Shown: piece by piece, positions 8,868 through 18,069 of the stretch
Layout: each line of letters opens with the position of its first letter
Position numbering within the stretch: position 1 is the first letter of the stretch
NCBI RefSeq assembly: GCF_014199295.1
Contig: NZ_JACIJH010000002.1
Span: 329,001 to 393,000 of the forward strand
Length of the DNA stretch: 64,000 nucleotides
Origin: Sphingopyxis panaciterrulae
Lineage (GTDB): Bacteria; Pseudomonadota; Alphaproteobacteria; Sphingomonadales; Sphingomonadaceae
Reading direction: 5' to 3'
Translations under genes and position numbers: made by a program
Notes under the pieces: model-generated
The model's input: the letters and a program-made list of their open reading frames with translations, nothing else
The model's database searches: none
What the model was told of the DNA's origin: nothing

Positions 8868-10724
8868 TTATGGGACTGACGCGGACCGATCGCCGGACGC
8901 CGGTCCACGGCGCGGCAGGTCGAGGACGATGCGCGTTTCTCCGCCGATGTGCCTCATGGTCAGCCGCCCCGCCAGCCGGTCGGCGCGCATCCGCATGTTG
9001 GCGAGGCCGCTTCCGCCCGAACCGGGCGAAAAATCGGCGCCGTCGTCACAGATCGCGACCGCGATGCGATCGGCGTCGGCGGAGGTTTCGATCCGCACAT
9101 AGGAGGCGCCGGCATGCTTGATCACATTGGTCACGGCTTCCTGCACGATGCGCAGCACGTCGAGCACCTGCGCGGGGCCGAATTTCTCCAGCGGCGGAAC
9201 ATCGTCGACGGACCACACCAGCCGGAGCCCCGCGGCGCGCAGTTGCGGTTCGGCGCGCTCGCGCCAGGCGACGAGCGCGAGCGACAGGTCGCCGCCATAA
9301 TCCTCGAGCGAACCGATAATCAGGCGCATGTCGGTGAGCGCGGCGCGGGCATGGCGTGCGATCTCCTGCGTCCGCGGTGCCGGCGCATCGGCGAGGGCGA
9401 GCATCGACGCCAGTTCGCCGCCGATTCCGTCGTGCAGGTCGCGCATCAGGCGCGCACGCTCGCGGTTGATCGCCTCGGCCTCGCGGCGCGCCCGCAACTC
9501 GTCATAGGTCGCGCGCAATTCGGCCTCGGCCTCTGCCACGCGCACGCTGAGCGCCACCGCGGTGCTGTCGAGTTCGCGCATCGCACGGACGAAACGCAGC
9601 GTCATCAGCCCGGCAACGGCGAGAAGGAAGCCGCTATAGGCGGCGCGTGCGAGGAAGACGCGGCTGAAGCCCGGATCGAGGATCGAGGTCAGGTCCCACA
9701 GCACGAAGCCCGAGAGCAGGATGATGCCGGGTACCACGATCAGCGCGTCGCGATTGCCGTTCGCCGCCGCGCGGATCAGCACCCAGTTTGCGAGGCCCAG
9801 ATAGAGGACGACCAGCGCCATCGCCGCCCGCACCAGCATCGGGATCATGCCGATGGCGGGGCTGAGGACATAGAGGATCGTTAGCACCAGCGGTGCGGCC
9901 GCGAACAGGCGCAAGGTCGGGCTGGGCGCGCGTGCGAGCGCGGCGCAGAACATCAGGCCCGCCGCCGCTTCCCACACCGCGAGCAGGTTCCAGAAGGGAA
10001 GGTCGATGCCGGCGAAGCCGAAATCGGGGATCATCACCGAACCGCGGACGGCGGCAAGGGCGAGCGTGGCGGCAAGCCAGCCGAATTCGGCTTCGCGTCG
10101 CCGCGCCACCCAGATCAGCGCCAGCACGACGGCGAGCGCGATCTCGCCGCCGACGACCACGGTCGGCAGCACCGCGGCGGCGAACCAGCGGGCGTGATAA
10201 TAGGGTCTCAACTCGTCTTCCGGTCCGATAAAGACGCGGTCGAGCGCGACACTGTGCCCCGGCAGGGCGGACAGGGTGATGCGAAAATGGTTGCGCCCCT
10301 CGTGCAGGACGTCGCGGAGCGCCGGCGCGAAAGCGGGAAAGGAGGAATAGCGCAGGTTGCGCATCATATAGAGCTGCGCGAAGGCCACGCGCTCGCCATT
10401 GACCTCTATCGTGATCGAATCGGCGAAGGATGGGATGAGCAAGGCTGCGCCGCCGATCTCGCCCGTCGCGAAATCCCGGGTGAAATCGCACCGGATGGTG
10501 CTGGCGGTGCGGGGCATTTTCGGCGGGGCGGAAAAGGGGAAGCCGACGATCTTTCGCGATCCGGTCGCTGTTCCCGCAGAGTTGAGCGGTTGGCAGTTCG
10601 CGCTTTCGATCGCCAGCGCGCGCCTCGGCTCGCTGAAGGCGGTGGTCGAGGTGACGATGCTGAGCCCCGCCAGCGCGACGATCAGCCACAGGAGGCCGAG
10701 GCCAAGCCTCCAGCGCGCGCTCAT
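8868..10724 (-). CDS. Sensor histidine kinase with multipass membrane sensor (HisKA_3 family)
   Basis: The 618-residue kinase has an N-terminal TM segment, a periplasmic beta-rich domain (about 35-175) and seven-TM-like hydrophobic helices (about 180-390), a 7TMR-DISM-like layout. A coiled coil follows, then the HisKA_3 dimerisation domain with phospho-acceptor His in RDLHDGIGGELAS and an HATPase domain (VQEAVTNVIKHAG, CDDGADF, GSGGSGLANM). The chosen ATG has GGGGGAAGGGG just upstream; an earlier TTG overlapping the regulator stop is less likely. It is 14 bases downstream of its NarL-type response regulator, forming a two-component pair. The stimulus is unknown. Confidence 0.9.
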   Translation of the reverse strand: MSARWRLGLGLLWLIVALAGLSIVTSTTAFSEPRRALAIESANCQPLNSAGTATGSRKIVGFPFSAPPKMPRTASTIRCDFTRDFATGEIGGAALLIPSFADSITIEVNGERVAFAQLYMMRNLRYSSFPAFAPALRDVLHEGRNHFRITLSALPGHSVALDRVFIGPEDELRPYYHARWFAAAVLPTVVVGGEIALAVVLALIWVARRREAEFGWLAATLALAAVRGSVMIPDFGFAGIDLPFWNLLAVWEAAAGLMFCAALARAPSPTLRLFAAAPLVLTILYVLSPAIGMIPMLVRAAMALVVLYLGLANWVLIRAAANGNRDALIVVPGIILLSGFVLWDLTSILDPGFSRVFLARAAYSGFLLAVAGLMTLRFVRAMRELDSTAVALSVRVAEAEAELRATYDELRARREAEAINRERARLMRDLHDGIGGELASMLALADAPAPRTQEIARHARAALTDMRLIIGSLEDYGGDLSLALVAWRERAEPQLRAAGLRLVWSVDDVPPLEKFGPAQVLDVLRIVQEAVTNVIKHAGASYVRIETSADADRIAVAICDDGADFSPGSGGSGLANMRMRADRLAGRLTMRHIGGETRIVLDLPRRGPASGDRSASVP

Positions 10725-10738
10725 CGCCCCTTCCCCCG

Positions 10739-11437
10739 TCAAAGCTTGATGAGGCCGTATTGGATGGCCTCGTACACCGCCTCGCCGCGCGTCTCCACCT
10801 GCAGCTTGCGATAGATCGCCTTGATATGGCTCGGCACGGTATGGCGCGACAGACCCAGCCGGTCGGCGATCTCGTTATAGGTCAGCCCCTTGGCGATGCC
10901 CCACAATATGTCGAACTCGCGCGCCGTCAGGCTGGGGGCGTTGGGGTTGGGAACCGGCGTGTCGGTGACGCTTTCCCCCCGCGCGCGCCGGACGATGAAG
11001 CGCGCGATGGAGGGCGAGATCGGCGAGCCGCCCGACAGGACTTCGAGCGCGGTCGAATGAATATCCTCGGGCAGCGCATCCTTCAATATATAGCCCGAGG
11101 CGCCCGCCGCGATCGCCGCGAGGATCGTCGTTTCGTCGCCGAGGACCGAAATCACCAATATCTCGATCTCCGGCTGGCGTTCGCGCGCCTCGGCCAGGAA
11201 ATCGATCGCCAGACCGTCGGGCAGCCCCAGGTCGGCGACGATCAGGTCGGGCGGCTGCTGCGCGAGCAGGGTGCGCGCTTCGGCGAGGTTCGCGGCTTCG
11301 GCGACGATACAGTCGCCGTGCGCGGTCAGCGCACCGGCCAGCCGCTCGCGGATCGGCGGATCGTCCTCGATCAGCAACACCCGGTGCCTGTGCTTGCCGT
11401 CGGCACCCCCGCCCAGATCTCCCTTTTCGCCCGTCAT
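10739..11437 (-). CDS. Response regulator, NarL/FixJ family
   Basis: A 232-residue regulator. The receiver domain (about 19-135) has the acidic pair LIEDD, the phospho-acceptor Asp in IVADLGLPDG, and the conserved Lys in YILKDAL. The C-terminal LuxR-type helix-turn-helix (about 165-225) contains LTAREFDILWGIAKGLTYNE and LGLSRHTVPSHIKAIYRKL. It is the first gene of the pair with the HisKA_3 kinase, which strongly suggests they are cognate. The Pro in HTVPSHIK replaces the more usual Lys of this helix. Confidence 0.93.
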   Translation of the reverse strand: MTGEKGDLGGGADGKHRHRVLLIEDDPPIRERLAGALTAHGDCIVAEAANLAEARTLLAQQPPDLIVADLGLPDGLAIDFLAEARERQPEIEILVISVLGDETTILAAIAAGASGYILKDALPEDIHSTALEVLSGGSPISPSIARFIVRRARGESVTDTPVPNPNAPSLTAREFDILWGIAKGLTYNEIADRLGLSRHTVPSHIKAIYRKLQVETRGEAVYEAIQYGLIKL

Positions 11438-11567
11438 CGTTGCAGCCTAGAAGAGGAGGGCAAGGGTCCGCCACCCCATAAATCGGGGATCGCGCCCCAT
11501 TTTATAAGAAGGCAGGCGGGCGGTGCCCCCGCTTGCCGCATCGTCGTGGCGCTGATAGCGCCGTGTC

Positions 11568-12098
11568 ATGCCTTCGATCCCGCCCGTCATCGACACGCCG
11601 CGCCTGCGGCTGCGCGAGCCGCGCCTTGCCGACAAGGACCGGCATGTCGCGATGTGGGCCGACCCCCGCACCACGCGCTTCATCGGCGGCGAGCCGCGGA
11701 CCCCCGATGTGAGTTGGAACAAGTTCCTGGGCGCCGCGGGGCTGTGGCCGGTGATGGGCTATGGCTATTGGGTGTTCGCCGACCGCGCCGATGACCGGCT
11801 GGTCGGCATGGGCGGGCTCGCCTATTTCTGCCGCGGTATCGCCGAACTGGAGGGTTTTCCCGAGGCGGGCTGGGCCTTCGATGCCGACCATTGGGGCGCG
11901 GGCCTAGCGACCGAGGCGATGGGCGCGGCGCTCGGCTGGGCCGACGCGCATCTCGACGCCGCGGAGGTGCGCTGCATCATCGATCCGGGGCATGCTGCGT
12001 CGGAACGGGTGGCAGAAAAGCTGGGTTTCCGGCGCATCGGCGACAGCGATGCGCTGGGCGAGGTGGTGGGGATTTTTTCACGGCCGCGGGACGGCTGA
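11568..12098 (+). CDS. GNAT family N-acetyltransferase
   Basis: A 176-residue protein of the RimJ/RimL-like GNAT group. It starts PPVIDTPRLRLREPRLADKD, the usual beta1-alpha1 of this subfamily, and has the acetyl-CoA binding region WGAGLATEAMGAALGWA (about 102-118) and the C-terminal ASERVAEKLGFRRIGD. Substrate unknown; protein N-termini, small amines or antibiotics are all possible. It is divergent from the two-component pair and is a single-gene unit. Confidence 0.88.
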   Translation: MPSIPPVIDTPRLRLREPRLADKDRHVAMWADPRTTRFIGGEPRTPDVSWNKFLGAAGLWPVMGYGYWVFADRADDRLVGMGGLAYFCRGIAELEGFPEAGWAFDADHWGAGLATEAMGAALGWADAHLDAAEVRCIIDPGHAASERVAEKLGFRRIGDSDALGEVVGIFSRPRDG

Positions 12099-12111
12099 AC
12101 CGTTATGGCGA

Positions 12112-12197
12112 GCGGAGGAAGCAGTCTCCAGTAATCGATCTTGTGCAAGGTCGATAGCTGGCGATTGCCGCGTCGCCTTCGGCTCCTCGCAATGACG
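12112..12197. repeat. Palindromic intergenic repeat, 'GCAATGACGG' family (diverged copy)
   Basis: Outer arms resembling TTATGGCGAGCGGAGGAAGC and GGCTCCTCGCAATGACGG flank a centre containing a second small inverted repeat, TCGATC...GATCGA-like. It belongs with the better-preserved copies near 15.7 kb and 27.5 kb. Confidence 0.6.
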
Positions 12198-12205
12198 GAT
12201 TCGGG

Positions 12206-12652
12206 CTAAGCCGCCTCCACCACCAGCACCCCGCCGTCGGCGCTGACGACGCGGACCTTGGCGCCCTCGGCGGCGTCGGGGCCGTGGACCGGCCATTCGC
12301 CGTCGCCGACCCTGGCGCGGCCGCGGCCGTCCTCGATCGCCGTCGTCACCGTCAGCACCTCGCCGACCAGCCGGCTCGCGCGCTGGTTGAGATGAGGGTC
12401 GGTCGAGGTGATCGGATTGTCGCGCAGCCATTTGCGCGCGCCATAGAGGATGACGACCGCCAGCAGTGCGAAGAGGCCGAGCTGGACGGGGACGCCGATC
12501 GGGGCGACCCAGGCGACGATGCCGGTGACGATCGCCGCCGCGCCGATCCAGATCAGGAAGAAGCCCGGCGCGACTATCTCGGCCGCGGCGAGCAGCACGC
12601 CGAGTGACAGCCAGGCCCAATGCGGCTCCATGTTGGTCAGCCAGTCGGGCAT
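12206..12652 (-). CDS. NfeD family membrane protein
   Basis: The 148-residue protein has three or four closely packed TM segments (about 10-70, including VLLAAAEIVAPGFFLIWIG and LFALLAVVILYGARKWL) followed by the small OB-fold NfeD domain (about 90-145, VGEVLTVTTAIEDGRGRARV...). Family members pair with SPFH proteins in membrane quality control. Its ATG begins one base after the stop codon of the upstream SPFH gene, so the two are translationally linked. Confidence 0.9.
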   Translation of the reverse strand: MPDWLTNMEPHWAWLSLGVLLAAAEIVAPGFFLIWIGAAAIVTGIVAWVAPIGVPVQLGLFALLAVVILYGARKWLRDNPITSTDPHLNQRASRLVGEVLTVTTAIEDGRGRARVGDGEWPVHGPDAAEGAKVRVVSADGGVLVVEAA

Positions 12653-12653
12653 G

Positions 12654-13568
12654 TCAGGCCCCCGCCTTGCGGTCGAGCGCATCCTTCGCGAGCTCGCCGA
12701 TGCCGCCCAGCGTGCCGATGAGTTGCGTTGCCTCGACCGGGAAGAGGATGGTCTTGCTGTTCGGGCTGGTCGCGAACTGGCTGACCGCCTCGACATATTT
12801 CTGCGCGACGAAATAGTTGATCGCCTGCGTGTTGCCGCTGGCGATGGCGTCGGACACCATCTGCGTCGCCTTGGCCTCGGCCTCCGCCTGCCGCTCGCGC
12901 GCCTCGGCGTCGCGGAAGGCGGCCTCGCGGCGACCCTCGGCCTGCAATATCTGGCCCTGTTTCTCGCCCTCGGCACGCAGGATCTCGGACGCCCGCATGC
13001 CTTCGGCCTCCAGGATATTGGCGCGCTTTTCGCGCTCAGCCTTCATCTGCCGCGCCATCGCGTTCGAGATGTCGGCGGGCGGGCGGATATCCTTGATCTC
13101 GACGCGGGTGATCTTGACTCCCCAGGGGGTCGTCGCATCGTCGACGACATGCAGCAGCCTGGTGTTGATTTCGTCGCGCTTCGACAGCGTGCCGTCGAGG
13201 TCCATCGACCCCATGACGGTGCGCAAGTTCGTCGTCGTCAGGTTCATGATCGCGAGATAAAGGTCGCTGACCTCATAGGCTGCCTTGGCGGCGTCGAGCA
13301 CCTGGAAGAAGACGACGCCGTCGACGGCGACCATCGCATTGTCCTTGGTGATGATCTCCTGCCCTGGAATGTCGAGCACCTGCTCCATCATGTTCACCTT
13401 GCGCCCGACGCGGTCGAAGATCGGCATGATGAAGTTGAGCCCCGGCTGCGCCGTATGGGTGTAACGGCCGAAGCGCTCGATCGTATAGGCATAGCCCTGC
13501 TTGACCGGAGTCAGCGCCCAGATCAGGAAGACCAGCGCCAATACCACCAGCGTAATCGCGAAATACAT
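12654..13568 (-). CDS. SPFH/Band 7 (stomatin/QmcA-like) membrane protein
   Basis: A 304-residue stomatin-like protein with one N-terminal TM helix ([18 protein letters not shown]), the Band 7 domain (about 25-190, with [19 protein letters not shown] and the conserved [13 protein letters not shown]), and a charged coiled coil rich in Ala/Glu/Lys (about 190-270). Such proteins oligomerise into membrane cages and often associate with proteases such as FtsH. It forms a two-gene operon with the NfeD protein. Confidence 0.93.
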   Translation of the reverse strand: MYFAITLVVLALVFLIWALTPVKQGYAYTIERFGRYTHTAQPGLNFIMPIFDRVGRKVNMMEQVLDIPGQEIITKDNAMVAVDGVVFFQVLDAAKAAYEVSDLYLAIMNLTTTNLRTVMGSMDLDGTLSKRDEINTRLLHVVDDATTPWGVKITRVEIKDIRPPADISNAMARQMKAEREKRANILEAEGMRASEILRAEGEKQGQILQAEGRREAAFRDAEARERQAEAEAKATQMVSDAIASGNTQAINYFVAQKYVEAVSQFATSPNSKTILFPVEATQLIGTLGGIGELAKDALDRKAGA

Positions 13569-13649
13569 CGAATTCCCCTCCGTCCGTCGCTTTCGCCACC
13601 AATCGCTTCCTTATTGCGGCAATGGCCGCGCCGCGCCACAGAAAAGCGC

Positions 13650-13748
13650 ATGACTCCCATCGACCCCGCCCCTCGTTCCTTGCTCTATGTCCCCGCCTCG
13701 CATGCCTGCGCTCTCGACAAGGCGCTGCTGGCAGGGGTGGGGCGATAG
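13650..13748 (+). pseudogene. Remnant of a HpcH/HpaI aldolase/citrate lyase (CitE-like) gene
   Basis: A 32-codon reading frame encodes MTPIDPAPRSLLYVPASHAC and ends at TAG soon after. The segment RSLLYVPAS-x5-LDKA is the characteristic N-terminus of CitE-like CoA-ester lyases (R-S-L-L-Y/F-V-P-A/G-S). In intact genes it continues to a LDLEDAV motif; here the similarity stops after about 27 residues and nothing of the remaining 240 or so residues is visible. A repeat element begins 43 bases later. I read it as the stump of a deleted gene. Confidence 0.65.
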
Positions 13749-13790
13749 GGTCATCGATCGGTCCGAATGGGATCGGCCGAAAATCAAGCC

Positions 13791-13875
13791 CGTTCGCCCT
13801 GAGCGTGTCGAAGGGCCGCTTGTTCTGTCAACGGTGAAAATAAGGACGGTGCGTCGACAGGCTCAGCACGAACGG
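13791..13875. repeat. REP-like palindromic repeat, 'TTCGCCCTGAGC' family
   Basis: CGTTCGCCCTGAGCGTGTCG and the inverted half TCGACAGGCTCAGCACGAACG enclose about 45 bases. The same family occurs near 15.5, 35.5 and 47.2 kb. It lies between the citE remnant and the M28 peptidase gene. Confidence 0.85.
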
Positions 13876-13970
13876 ATTTGGGGGGGGCGGTATGCCGGTC
13901 GGACGCCGCCGTTCGTCGTTCGACGAACACGCCTTGCCTCGCCCGGCGGGGCATGTCATGCGGCCGGCCC

Positions 13971-15494
13971 ATGCGAAACCGTCTTTTTCCGGCCGCCGCG
14001 GCCGCCCTGTTCCTGACCGCGCTGGCGGTTCCTGCCGCCCATGCCAAGGGCGGCGACGCGCCGGTGACCGAGGCCGAGCTAGCGGGTCATATCCGCATCC
14101 TGGCGAGCGATGCGTTCGAAGGTCGCGCGCCCGGCACCGGGGGCGAGGACCGGACCATCGCCTATATCGTCGGCGAATGGGTGAAGGCGGGGCTCGAGCC
14201 CGTGCCCGGCAGCGCGACGCCGTGGCTGCAGCCGGTGCCTTTCGTCGAGAGCGAACCGCTGACCAGCCGCGCGACATTCAAGGTCCGCGGCCGCGATATC
14301 CGGTTGGAGGAGGATGGCGTCATCGTCGCCGGCCGCGATCCGTCGGTGTCGCTGAGGGACGCGCCGGCGGTCTTCGTCGGCTATGGCGTCGACGGCGCGG
14401 GCCACGTCAATACCGACGTGCGCGGCAAGCTGGCGATCATGCTGTACGGCAACGCGCCGTTCGGCGCCAAGCTGCCGGGCTATCGCGAGCGGCGGCGGAT
14501 GCTGGCCAATGCGGGCGCCGCGGGGGTGCTGGTGATCGCGGGCGACGCAATTCCCTGGGCGCGGCTGCGCGATGCCGTCGCCGGCAAGACGGTGCGCCTC
14601 GCCGATCCGGCCGAGGCCCCGCCGTCGGTCAGCGGCTTCCTGTCGCTCGAAGCCGCCGACGCGCTGTTCGCCCGGGCCGGCCAGGACGGTGCTGCGGCGC
14701 GCGAGGCGGCGAAGGCCGCCGGCTATCGCGGCGCCGAGTTGCCGGTGACCGCCGATATCGAGACGACGGCGCGAATCCGTCCTTTCGCGAGCAACAATGT
14801 CATCGCGAAGCTGCCCGGCGCCCGGCCCGACGGCAAGGCGGTGCTGTTCCTCGGCCATTGGGATCATCTCGGCATCTGCGGCGAGGAGGGCGACGCCGAC
14901 CGCATCTGCAACGGCGCGGTCGACAATGCGAGCGGCATCGCGGTGCTGATCGAGGTCGCGAAACGCCTTGCGAGCGGCCCGCGGCCCGACCGCGACATCT
15001 ATTTCATGGCGACCACCGCCGAGGAGAAGGGGCTGCTCGGCGCGACCTGGTTCGCCGACCATCCGGTGCTGCCTCTGGAGGATATCACGGTCGCGCTCAA
15101 CATCGACACCATCGCCATCTCGCCGCGCGGCACGCCGGTCGCGACGATCGGCCGCGGCCGCCCCGCCTATGACGCGATGGTGCGCAGCGTGGCGGCAAAG
15201 CTGGGCCGCAAGGTCGACGCGGACGGCGAGGCCGATGCCTTCGCGCAGCGGCAGGACGGCTGGGCGCTGGGCGCCAAGGGCGTACCGTCGCTGATGGTCG
15301 GGGGCAGCTTTTCCGACATGCCGTTGCTCGAGGCGTTCCTGGGCAGCGACTATCACGGGCCGGCCGACGAATTTTCGGACAAGGTGCCGCTGGGCGGCGC
15401 GGCGGAGGACGCCGACCTGCACGTCGCGCTGGGCCGCGCGTTCGCTGATACCAAACGGTGGACGGGGACGGCCGACCAGAGCGGCGTGCCGTAA
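13971..15494 (+). CDS. M28 family metallopeptidase, exported
   Basis: The 507-residue protein has a 25-residue signal peptide (to AAHA), a prodomain, a protease-associated (PA) insert (about 130-250) and the M28 catalytic domain. Zinc ligands are in GHWDHLGICG, NGAVDNASGIAVLIEV (the conserved D-N-A-S-G), TAEEKGLLG (catalytic Glu and ligand) and LNIDTIA; the last ligand is probably in the SDYHGPADE segment. This is an aminopeptidase/carboxypeptidase-type enzyme for the periplasm or outside. Frame-open sequence upstream is repeat-derived, so the ATG of MRNRLFPA is the likely start, although its Shine-Dalgarno sequence is poor. Confidence 0.9.
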   Translation: MRNRLFPAAAAALFLTALAVPAAHAKGGDAPVTEAELAGHIRILASDAFEGRAPGTGGEDRTIAYIVGEWVKAGLEPVPGSATPWLQPVPFVESEPLTSRATFKVRGRDIRLEEDGVIVAGRDPSVSLRDAPAVFVGYGVDGAGHVNTDVRGKLAIMLYGNAPFGAKLPGYRERRRMLANAGAAGVLVIAGDAIPWARLRDAVAGKTVRLADPAEAPPSVSGFLSLEAADALFARAGQDGAAAREAAKAAGYRGAELPVTADIETTARIRPFASNNVIAKLPGARPDGKAVLFLGHWDHLGICGEEGDADRICNGAVDNASGIAVLIEVAKRLASGPRPDRDIYFMATTAEEKGLLGATWFADHPVLPLEDITVALNIDTIAISPRGTPVATIGRGRPAYDAMVRSVAAKLGRKVDADGEADAFAQRQDGWALGAKGVPSLMVGGSFSDMPLLEAFLGSDYHGPADEFSDKVPLGGAAEDADLHVALGRAFADTKRWTGTADQSGVP

Positions 15495-15646
15495 ATCTGC
15501 ATCACTCATCCCCGTTCGCCCTGAGCTTGTCGAAGGGCTGTTCTTTCTTTCAAGCGTAGCAAGAAAAAGGACGGTGCTTCCCCCGGACTTGATCCGGGGT
15601 CAGCACGAACGGAAGAAAGGGTGATGCAGATTTAACGCACGCCGCT
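15480..15646. repeat. Long inverted repeat enclosing a REP-like element
   Basis: The 26 bases around the M28 stop codon (15480-15505, with the core TAAATCTGCATCAC) recur in inverted orientation at 15621-15646 with 24 of 26 matches. Between them lies another inverted repeat: CCGTTCGCCCTGAGC on the left and CAGCACGAACGG on the right. Transcribed, the whole element would fold into one long hairpin after the peptidase gene. Confidence 0.8.
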
Positions 15647-15661
15647 TTAGGTCCTGTTTCT

Positions 15662-15740
15662 CGTCATTGCGAGCGAAGCGAAGCAATCCAGGGGCGGCCT
15701 TGCACCGCTCTGGATTGCTTCGCTTCGCTCGCAATGACGG
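15662..15740. repeat. Palindromic intergenic repeat, 'GCAATGACGG' family (best copy)
   Basis: CGTCATTGCGAGCGAAGCGA with AGCAATCCAG on the left is mirrored by CTGGATTGCTTCGCTTCGCT with CGCAATGACGG on the right, an almost perfect 30-base inverted repeat with a 20-base centre. It sits in the tail region of the DAHP synthase gene. A matching copy is near 27.5 kb. Confidence 0.9.
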
Positions 15741-15754
15741 AATGGAAGAGGCGC

Positions 15755-17128
15755 TTACGCCGCCTGCTTCGCCCGCTCGTTCATTTCCTGGTTGAGCATC
15801 TCCGCCAGCAGGAACGCCAGCTCCAGCGACTGCCCCGCGTTGAGGCGCGGGTCGCAGTGGGTGTGGTAGCGGTCGGCGAGGTCCATCTGGGTCACGTCCA
15901 TCGCGCCACCGGTGCATTCGGTGACGTTCTGGCCGGTCATCTCAATATGGATGCCGCCGCCGTGCGTGCCCTCGGCGCGGTGGACGGCGAAGAAACCGCG
16001 CACTTCGGCCAGGATGCGCTCGAAGGGCCGCGTCTTGTAACCGGTCGAGGTCTTGATGACGTTGCCGTGCATCGGGTCGCACGACCAGACGACGGGATGG
16101 CCCGATTCCTTCACCGCGCGCACCAGCTTCGGCAGATGCGCCTCGATCTTGTCGTGGCCGTAGCGGGTGATGAGCGTCATGCGGCCGGGCACATGACCGG
16201 GGTTCAGCGTGTCGAGCAGGCGCAGCAGCACGTCGGGCTCGAGGCTCGGCCCGCATTTCATGCCGACCGGATTGCCGATGCCGCGCAGATATTCGATGTG
16301 CGCCGAGCCTTCGAAGCGGGTGCGGTCGCCGACCCACAGCATATGGCCCGAGGTGTCGTACCAGCCGCCGGTCAGGCTGTCCTGCCGGGTCAGCGCCTGC
16401 TCATAGGGGAGCAGCAGCGCCTCGTGGCTGGTGTAGAAGCTGGTGCCCTTGATCTGCGGCACGGTGTCCGGTGTCACCCCGCACGCTTCCATGAAGGCGA
16501 GCGCCTCGGAAATGCGCGCGGCGGTTTCCTGATATTTCTTGGCCCACGGGCTGCGGTCCATGAAGTCGTGCGTCCAGGCGTTGACCTGGTGCAGGTTCGC
16601 ATAGCCGCCGTTGGCGAAGGCGCGCAGCAGATTCAGCGTCGCCGCCGACTGGTTGTAGGCCTTGACCATCCGCTTCGGGTCGGGCTCGCGGCCTGCCGCC
16701 TCGAAGCCGATGTCGTTGATGATGTCGCCGCGATAGCTGGGAAGCGACGTGCCGTTCACTTCCTCCATGTCGGCCGAGCGCGGCTTGGCGAACTGGCCCG
16801 CCATGCGGCCGAGCTTCACCACCGGCATTTTCGACGCAAAGGTCAGCACCACCGCCATCTGGAGCAGGACGCGGAAGGTGTCGCGGATGTTGTTCGGATG
16901 GAATTCCGCAAAGCTCTCGGCGCAGTCGCCACCCTGAAGCAGAAAGGCCTTGCCCTCGGCGACGCGGGCGAGCTCGTTCGTCAGGTCGCGCGCCTCGCCG
17001 GCAAAGACGAGCGGCGGATAGCCCGCGAGCTCGCGCTCCGCCGCGGCCAGCGCGGCCTCGTCGGCGTAGGTGGGAAGCTGGCGCGCTTCGTGCGAGCGCC
17101 AGCTATGCGGTTGCCAGGTCTGCGTCAT
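15755..17128 (-). CDS. aroG: Class II 3-deoxy-D-arabino-heptulosonate 7-phosphate synthase
   Basis: Catalyses the first committed step of the shikimate pathway, joining phosphoenolpyruvate and erythrose 4-phosphate. It is the plant-like class II type: the start [10 protein letters not shown] and the segments [48 protein letters not shown] and [10 protein letters not shown] are diagnostic. The length of 457 residues is normal. A start five codons earlier (MKFQE) is possible; neither has a strong ribosome site. The gene stands alone between two repeats and the divergent cyclic-nucleotide-binding-domain gene. Confidence 0.95.
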   Translation of the reverse strand: MTQTWQPHSWRSHEARQLPTYADEAALAAAERELAGYPPLVFAGEARDLTNELARVAEGKAFLLQGGDCAESFAEFHPNNIRDTFRVLLQMAVVLTFASKMPVVKLGRMAGQFAKPRSADMEEVNGTSLPSYRGDIINDIGFEAAGREPDPKRMVKAYNQSAATLNLLRAFANGGYANLHQVNAWTHDFMDRSPWAKKYQETAARISEALAFMEACGVTPDTVPQIKGTSFYTSHEALLLPYEQALTRQDSLTGGWYDTSGHMLWVGDRTRFEGSAHIEYLRGIGNPVGMKCGPSLEPDVLLRLLDTLNPGHVPGRMTLITRYGHDKIEAHLPKLVRAVKESGHPVVWSCDPMHGNVIKTSTGYKTRPFERILAEVRGFFAVHRAEGTHGGGIHIEMTGQNVTECTGGAMDVTQMDLADRYHTHCDPRLNAGQSLELAFLLAEMLNQEMNERAKQAA

Positions 17129-17382
17129 CTCTTGAAACTTCATCGTCCAAAAATCTGCGAGTCGCGCGCTGCCTTGGCGCGAAAGGGCGGGCAAGGCAAG
17201 GACGGGGAAATTAGCATTGCGGCGCCTTTCGCGCACCTATGCTTTTCTTTGGACCCCAAAACTGCTAATTTTATGGAGGTTTTCAAGGGACGCGCGCCGG
17301 GGAAACGTCTCTGCATTCGGTAATCGGTAACCTTGCAAGATTAGGCTTCTAAGCAAGGGACCGCGACGCGAAACGATTGACG

Positions 17383-18060
17383 ATGGCGAATTTCGACCCG
17401 GCATGGCTCGGTTACGCAGCCTTGGTGTCGCTTCTGGCGGCCGGATTCGTCGCGCGCGTCGAGCAGGTACGACTCGGCATCGCGGTCGCGGCGCTGCTGG
17501 CGCTGCCCGCCGCGATCTTCGGCTGGCGCAGCCTGGGGGCGACCGCGCTGCTTGCGGCGATCTTCGTCTTTCACCTCGTCCTCGCCGCGCGCGGCTGGTA
17601 CCGCGATGCGGGCATCCGCTTCACGCCCGAGGAACTGGCGCTGCGCAGCCTGCATTTCGACGGCCTCAGCGCCGCGAGCGCGCGGCGGCTGATCGACCAG
17701 GGGCACTGGATCTCGGCCCGGCGCGGCGAGGTGCTGATCCGCGAGAATCAGGCGGCGCCCAGCCTCTTCTACCTCGCCGAGGGGCGGGCACTGATCCAGC
17801 GCGACGGGGCGGACGTCGGCACGCTCGCCGACGGGGCGCTGATCGGCGAGGCGACGGTGCTCGACGGCGCGCATGCGACGGGCACGGTGACGCTGACCGC
17901 CAACGCGCGGCTGTGGTTCGTGCCCGCGGCGGCGCTGCGCACCTTCCTCGCCGCCAACCCCGACCTCGCGGCGGCGCTGCACCAGGGCTTCGCGCGCGCG
18001 CTGCGCGGCAAGTTGGCGAGCGCCAACACGCGCATTGCCGACCTGCCGCCGCTCTCCTAA
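17383..18060 (+). CDS. Membrane-anchored cyclic-nucleotide-binding-domain protein
   Basis: A 225-residue protein. The first 75 residues form three short TM segments (YAALVSLLAAGFVA, AVAALLALPAAIFGW, ALLAAIFVFHLVLAA). Residues about 95-205 look like a CRP-type cNMP-binding beta-roll: RRGEVLIRENQAAPSLFYLA, then GALIGEATVLDGAHATGTVT. The phosphate-binding cassette is degenerate, with the usual Arg missing from the expected spot, so nucleotide binding is uncertain. There is no DNA-binding domain. The layout recalls Popeye-domain proteins. It is nine bases upstream of the arsC-like gene and may lead that operon. Confidence 0.75.
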   Translation: MANFDPAWLGYAALVSLLAAGFVARVEQVRLGIAVAALLALPAAIFGWRSLGATALLAAIFVFHLVLAARGWYRDAGIRFTPEELALRSLHFDGLSAASARRLIDQGHWISARRGEVLIRENQAAPSLFYLAEGRALIQRDGADVGTLADGALIGEATVLDGAHATGTVTLTANARLWFVPAAALRTFLAANPDLAAALHQGFARALRGKLASANTRIADLPPLS

Positions 18061-18069
18061 AGTCGATGG

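Noticed and set aside
10725..10742. TTG start for the HisKA_3 kinase overlapping the regulator stop
   Set aside because: An ATG six codons later has a strong Shine-Dalgarno sequence directly upstream.
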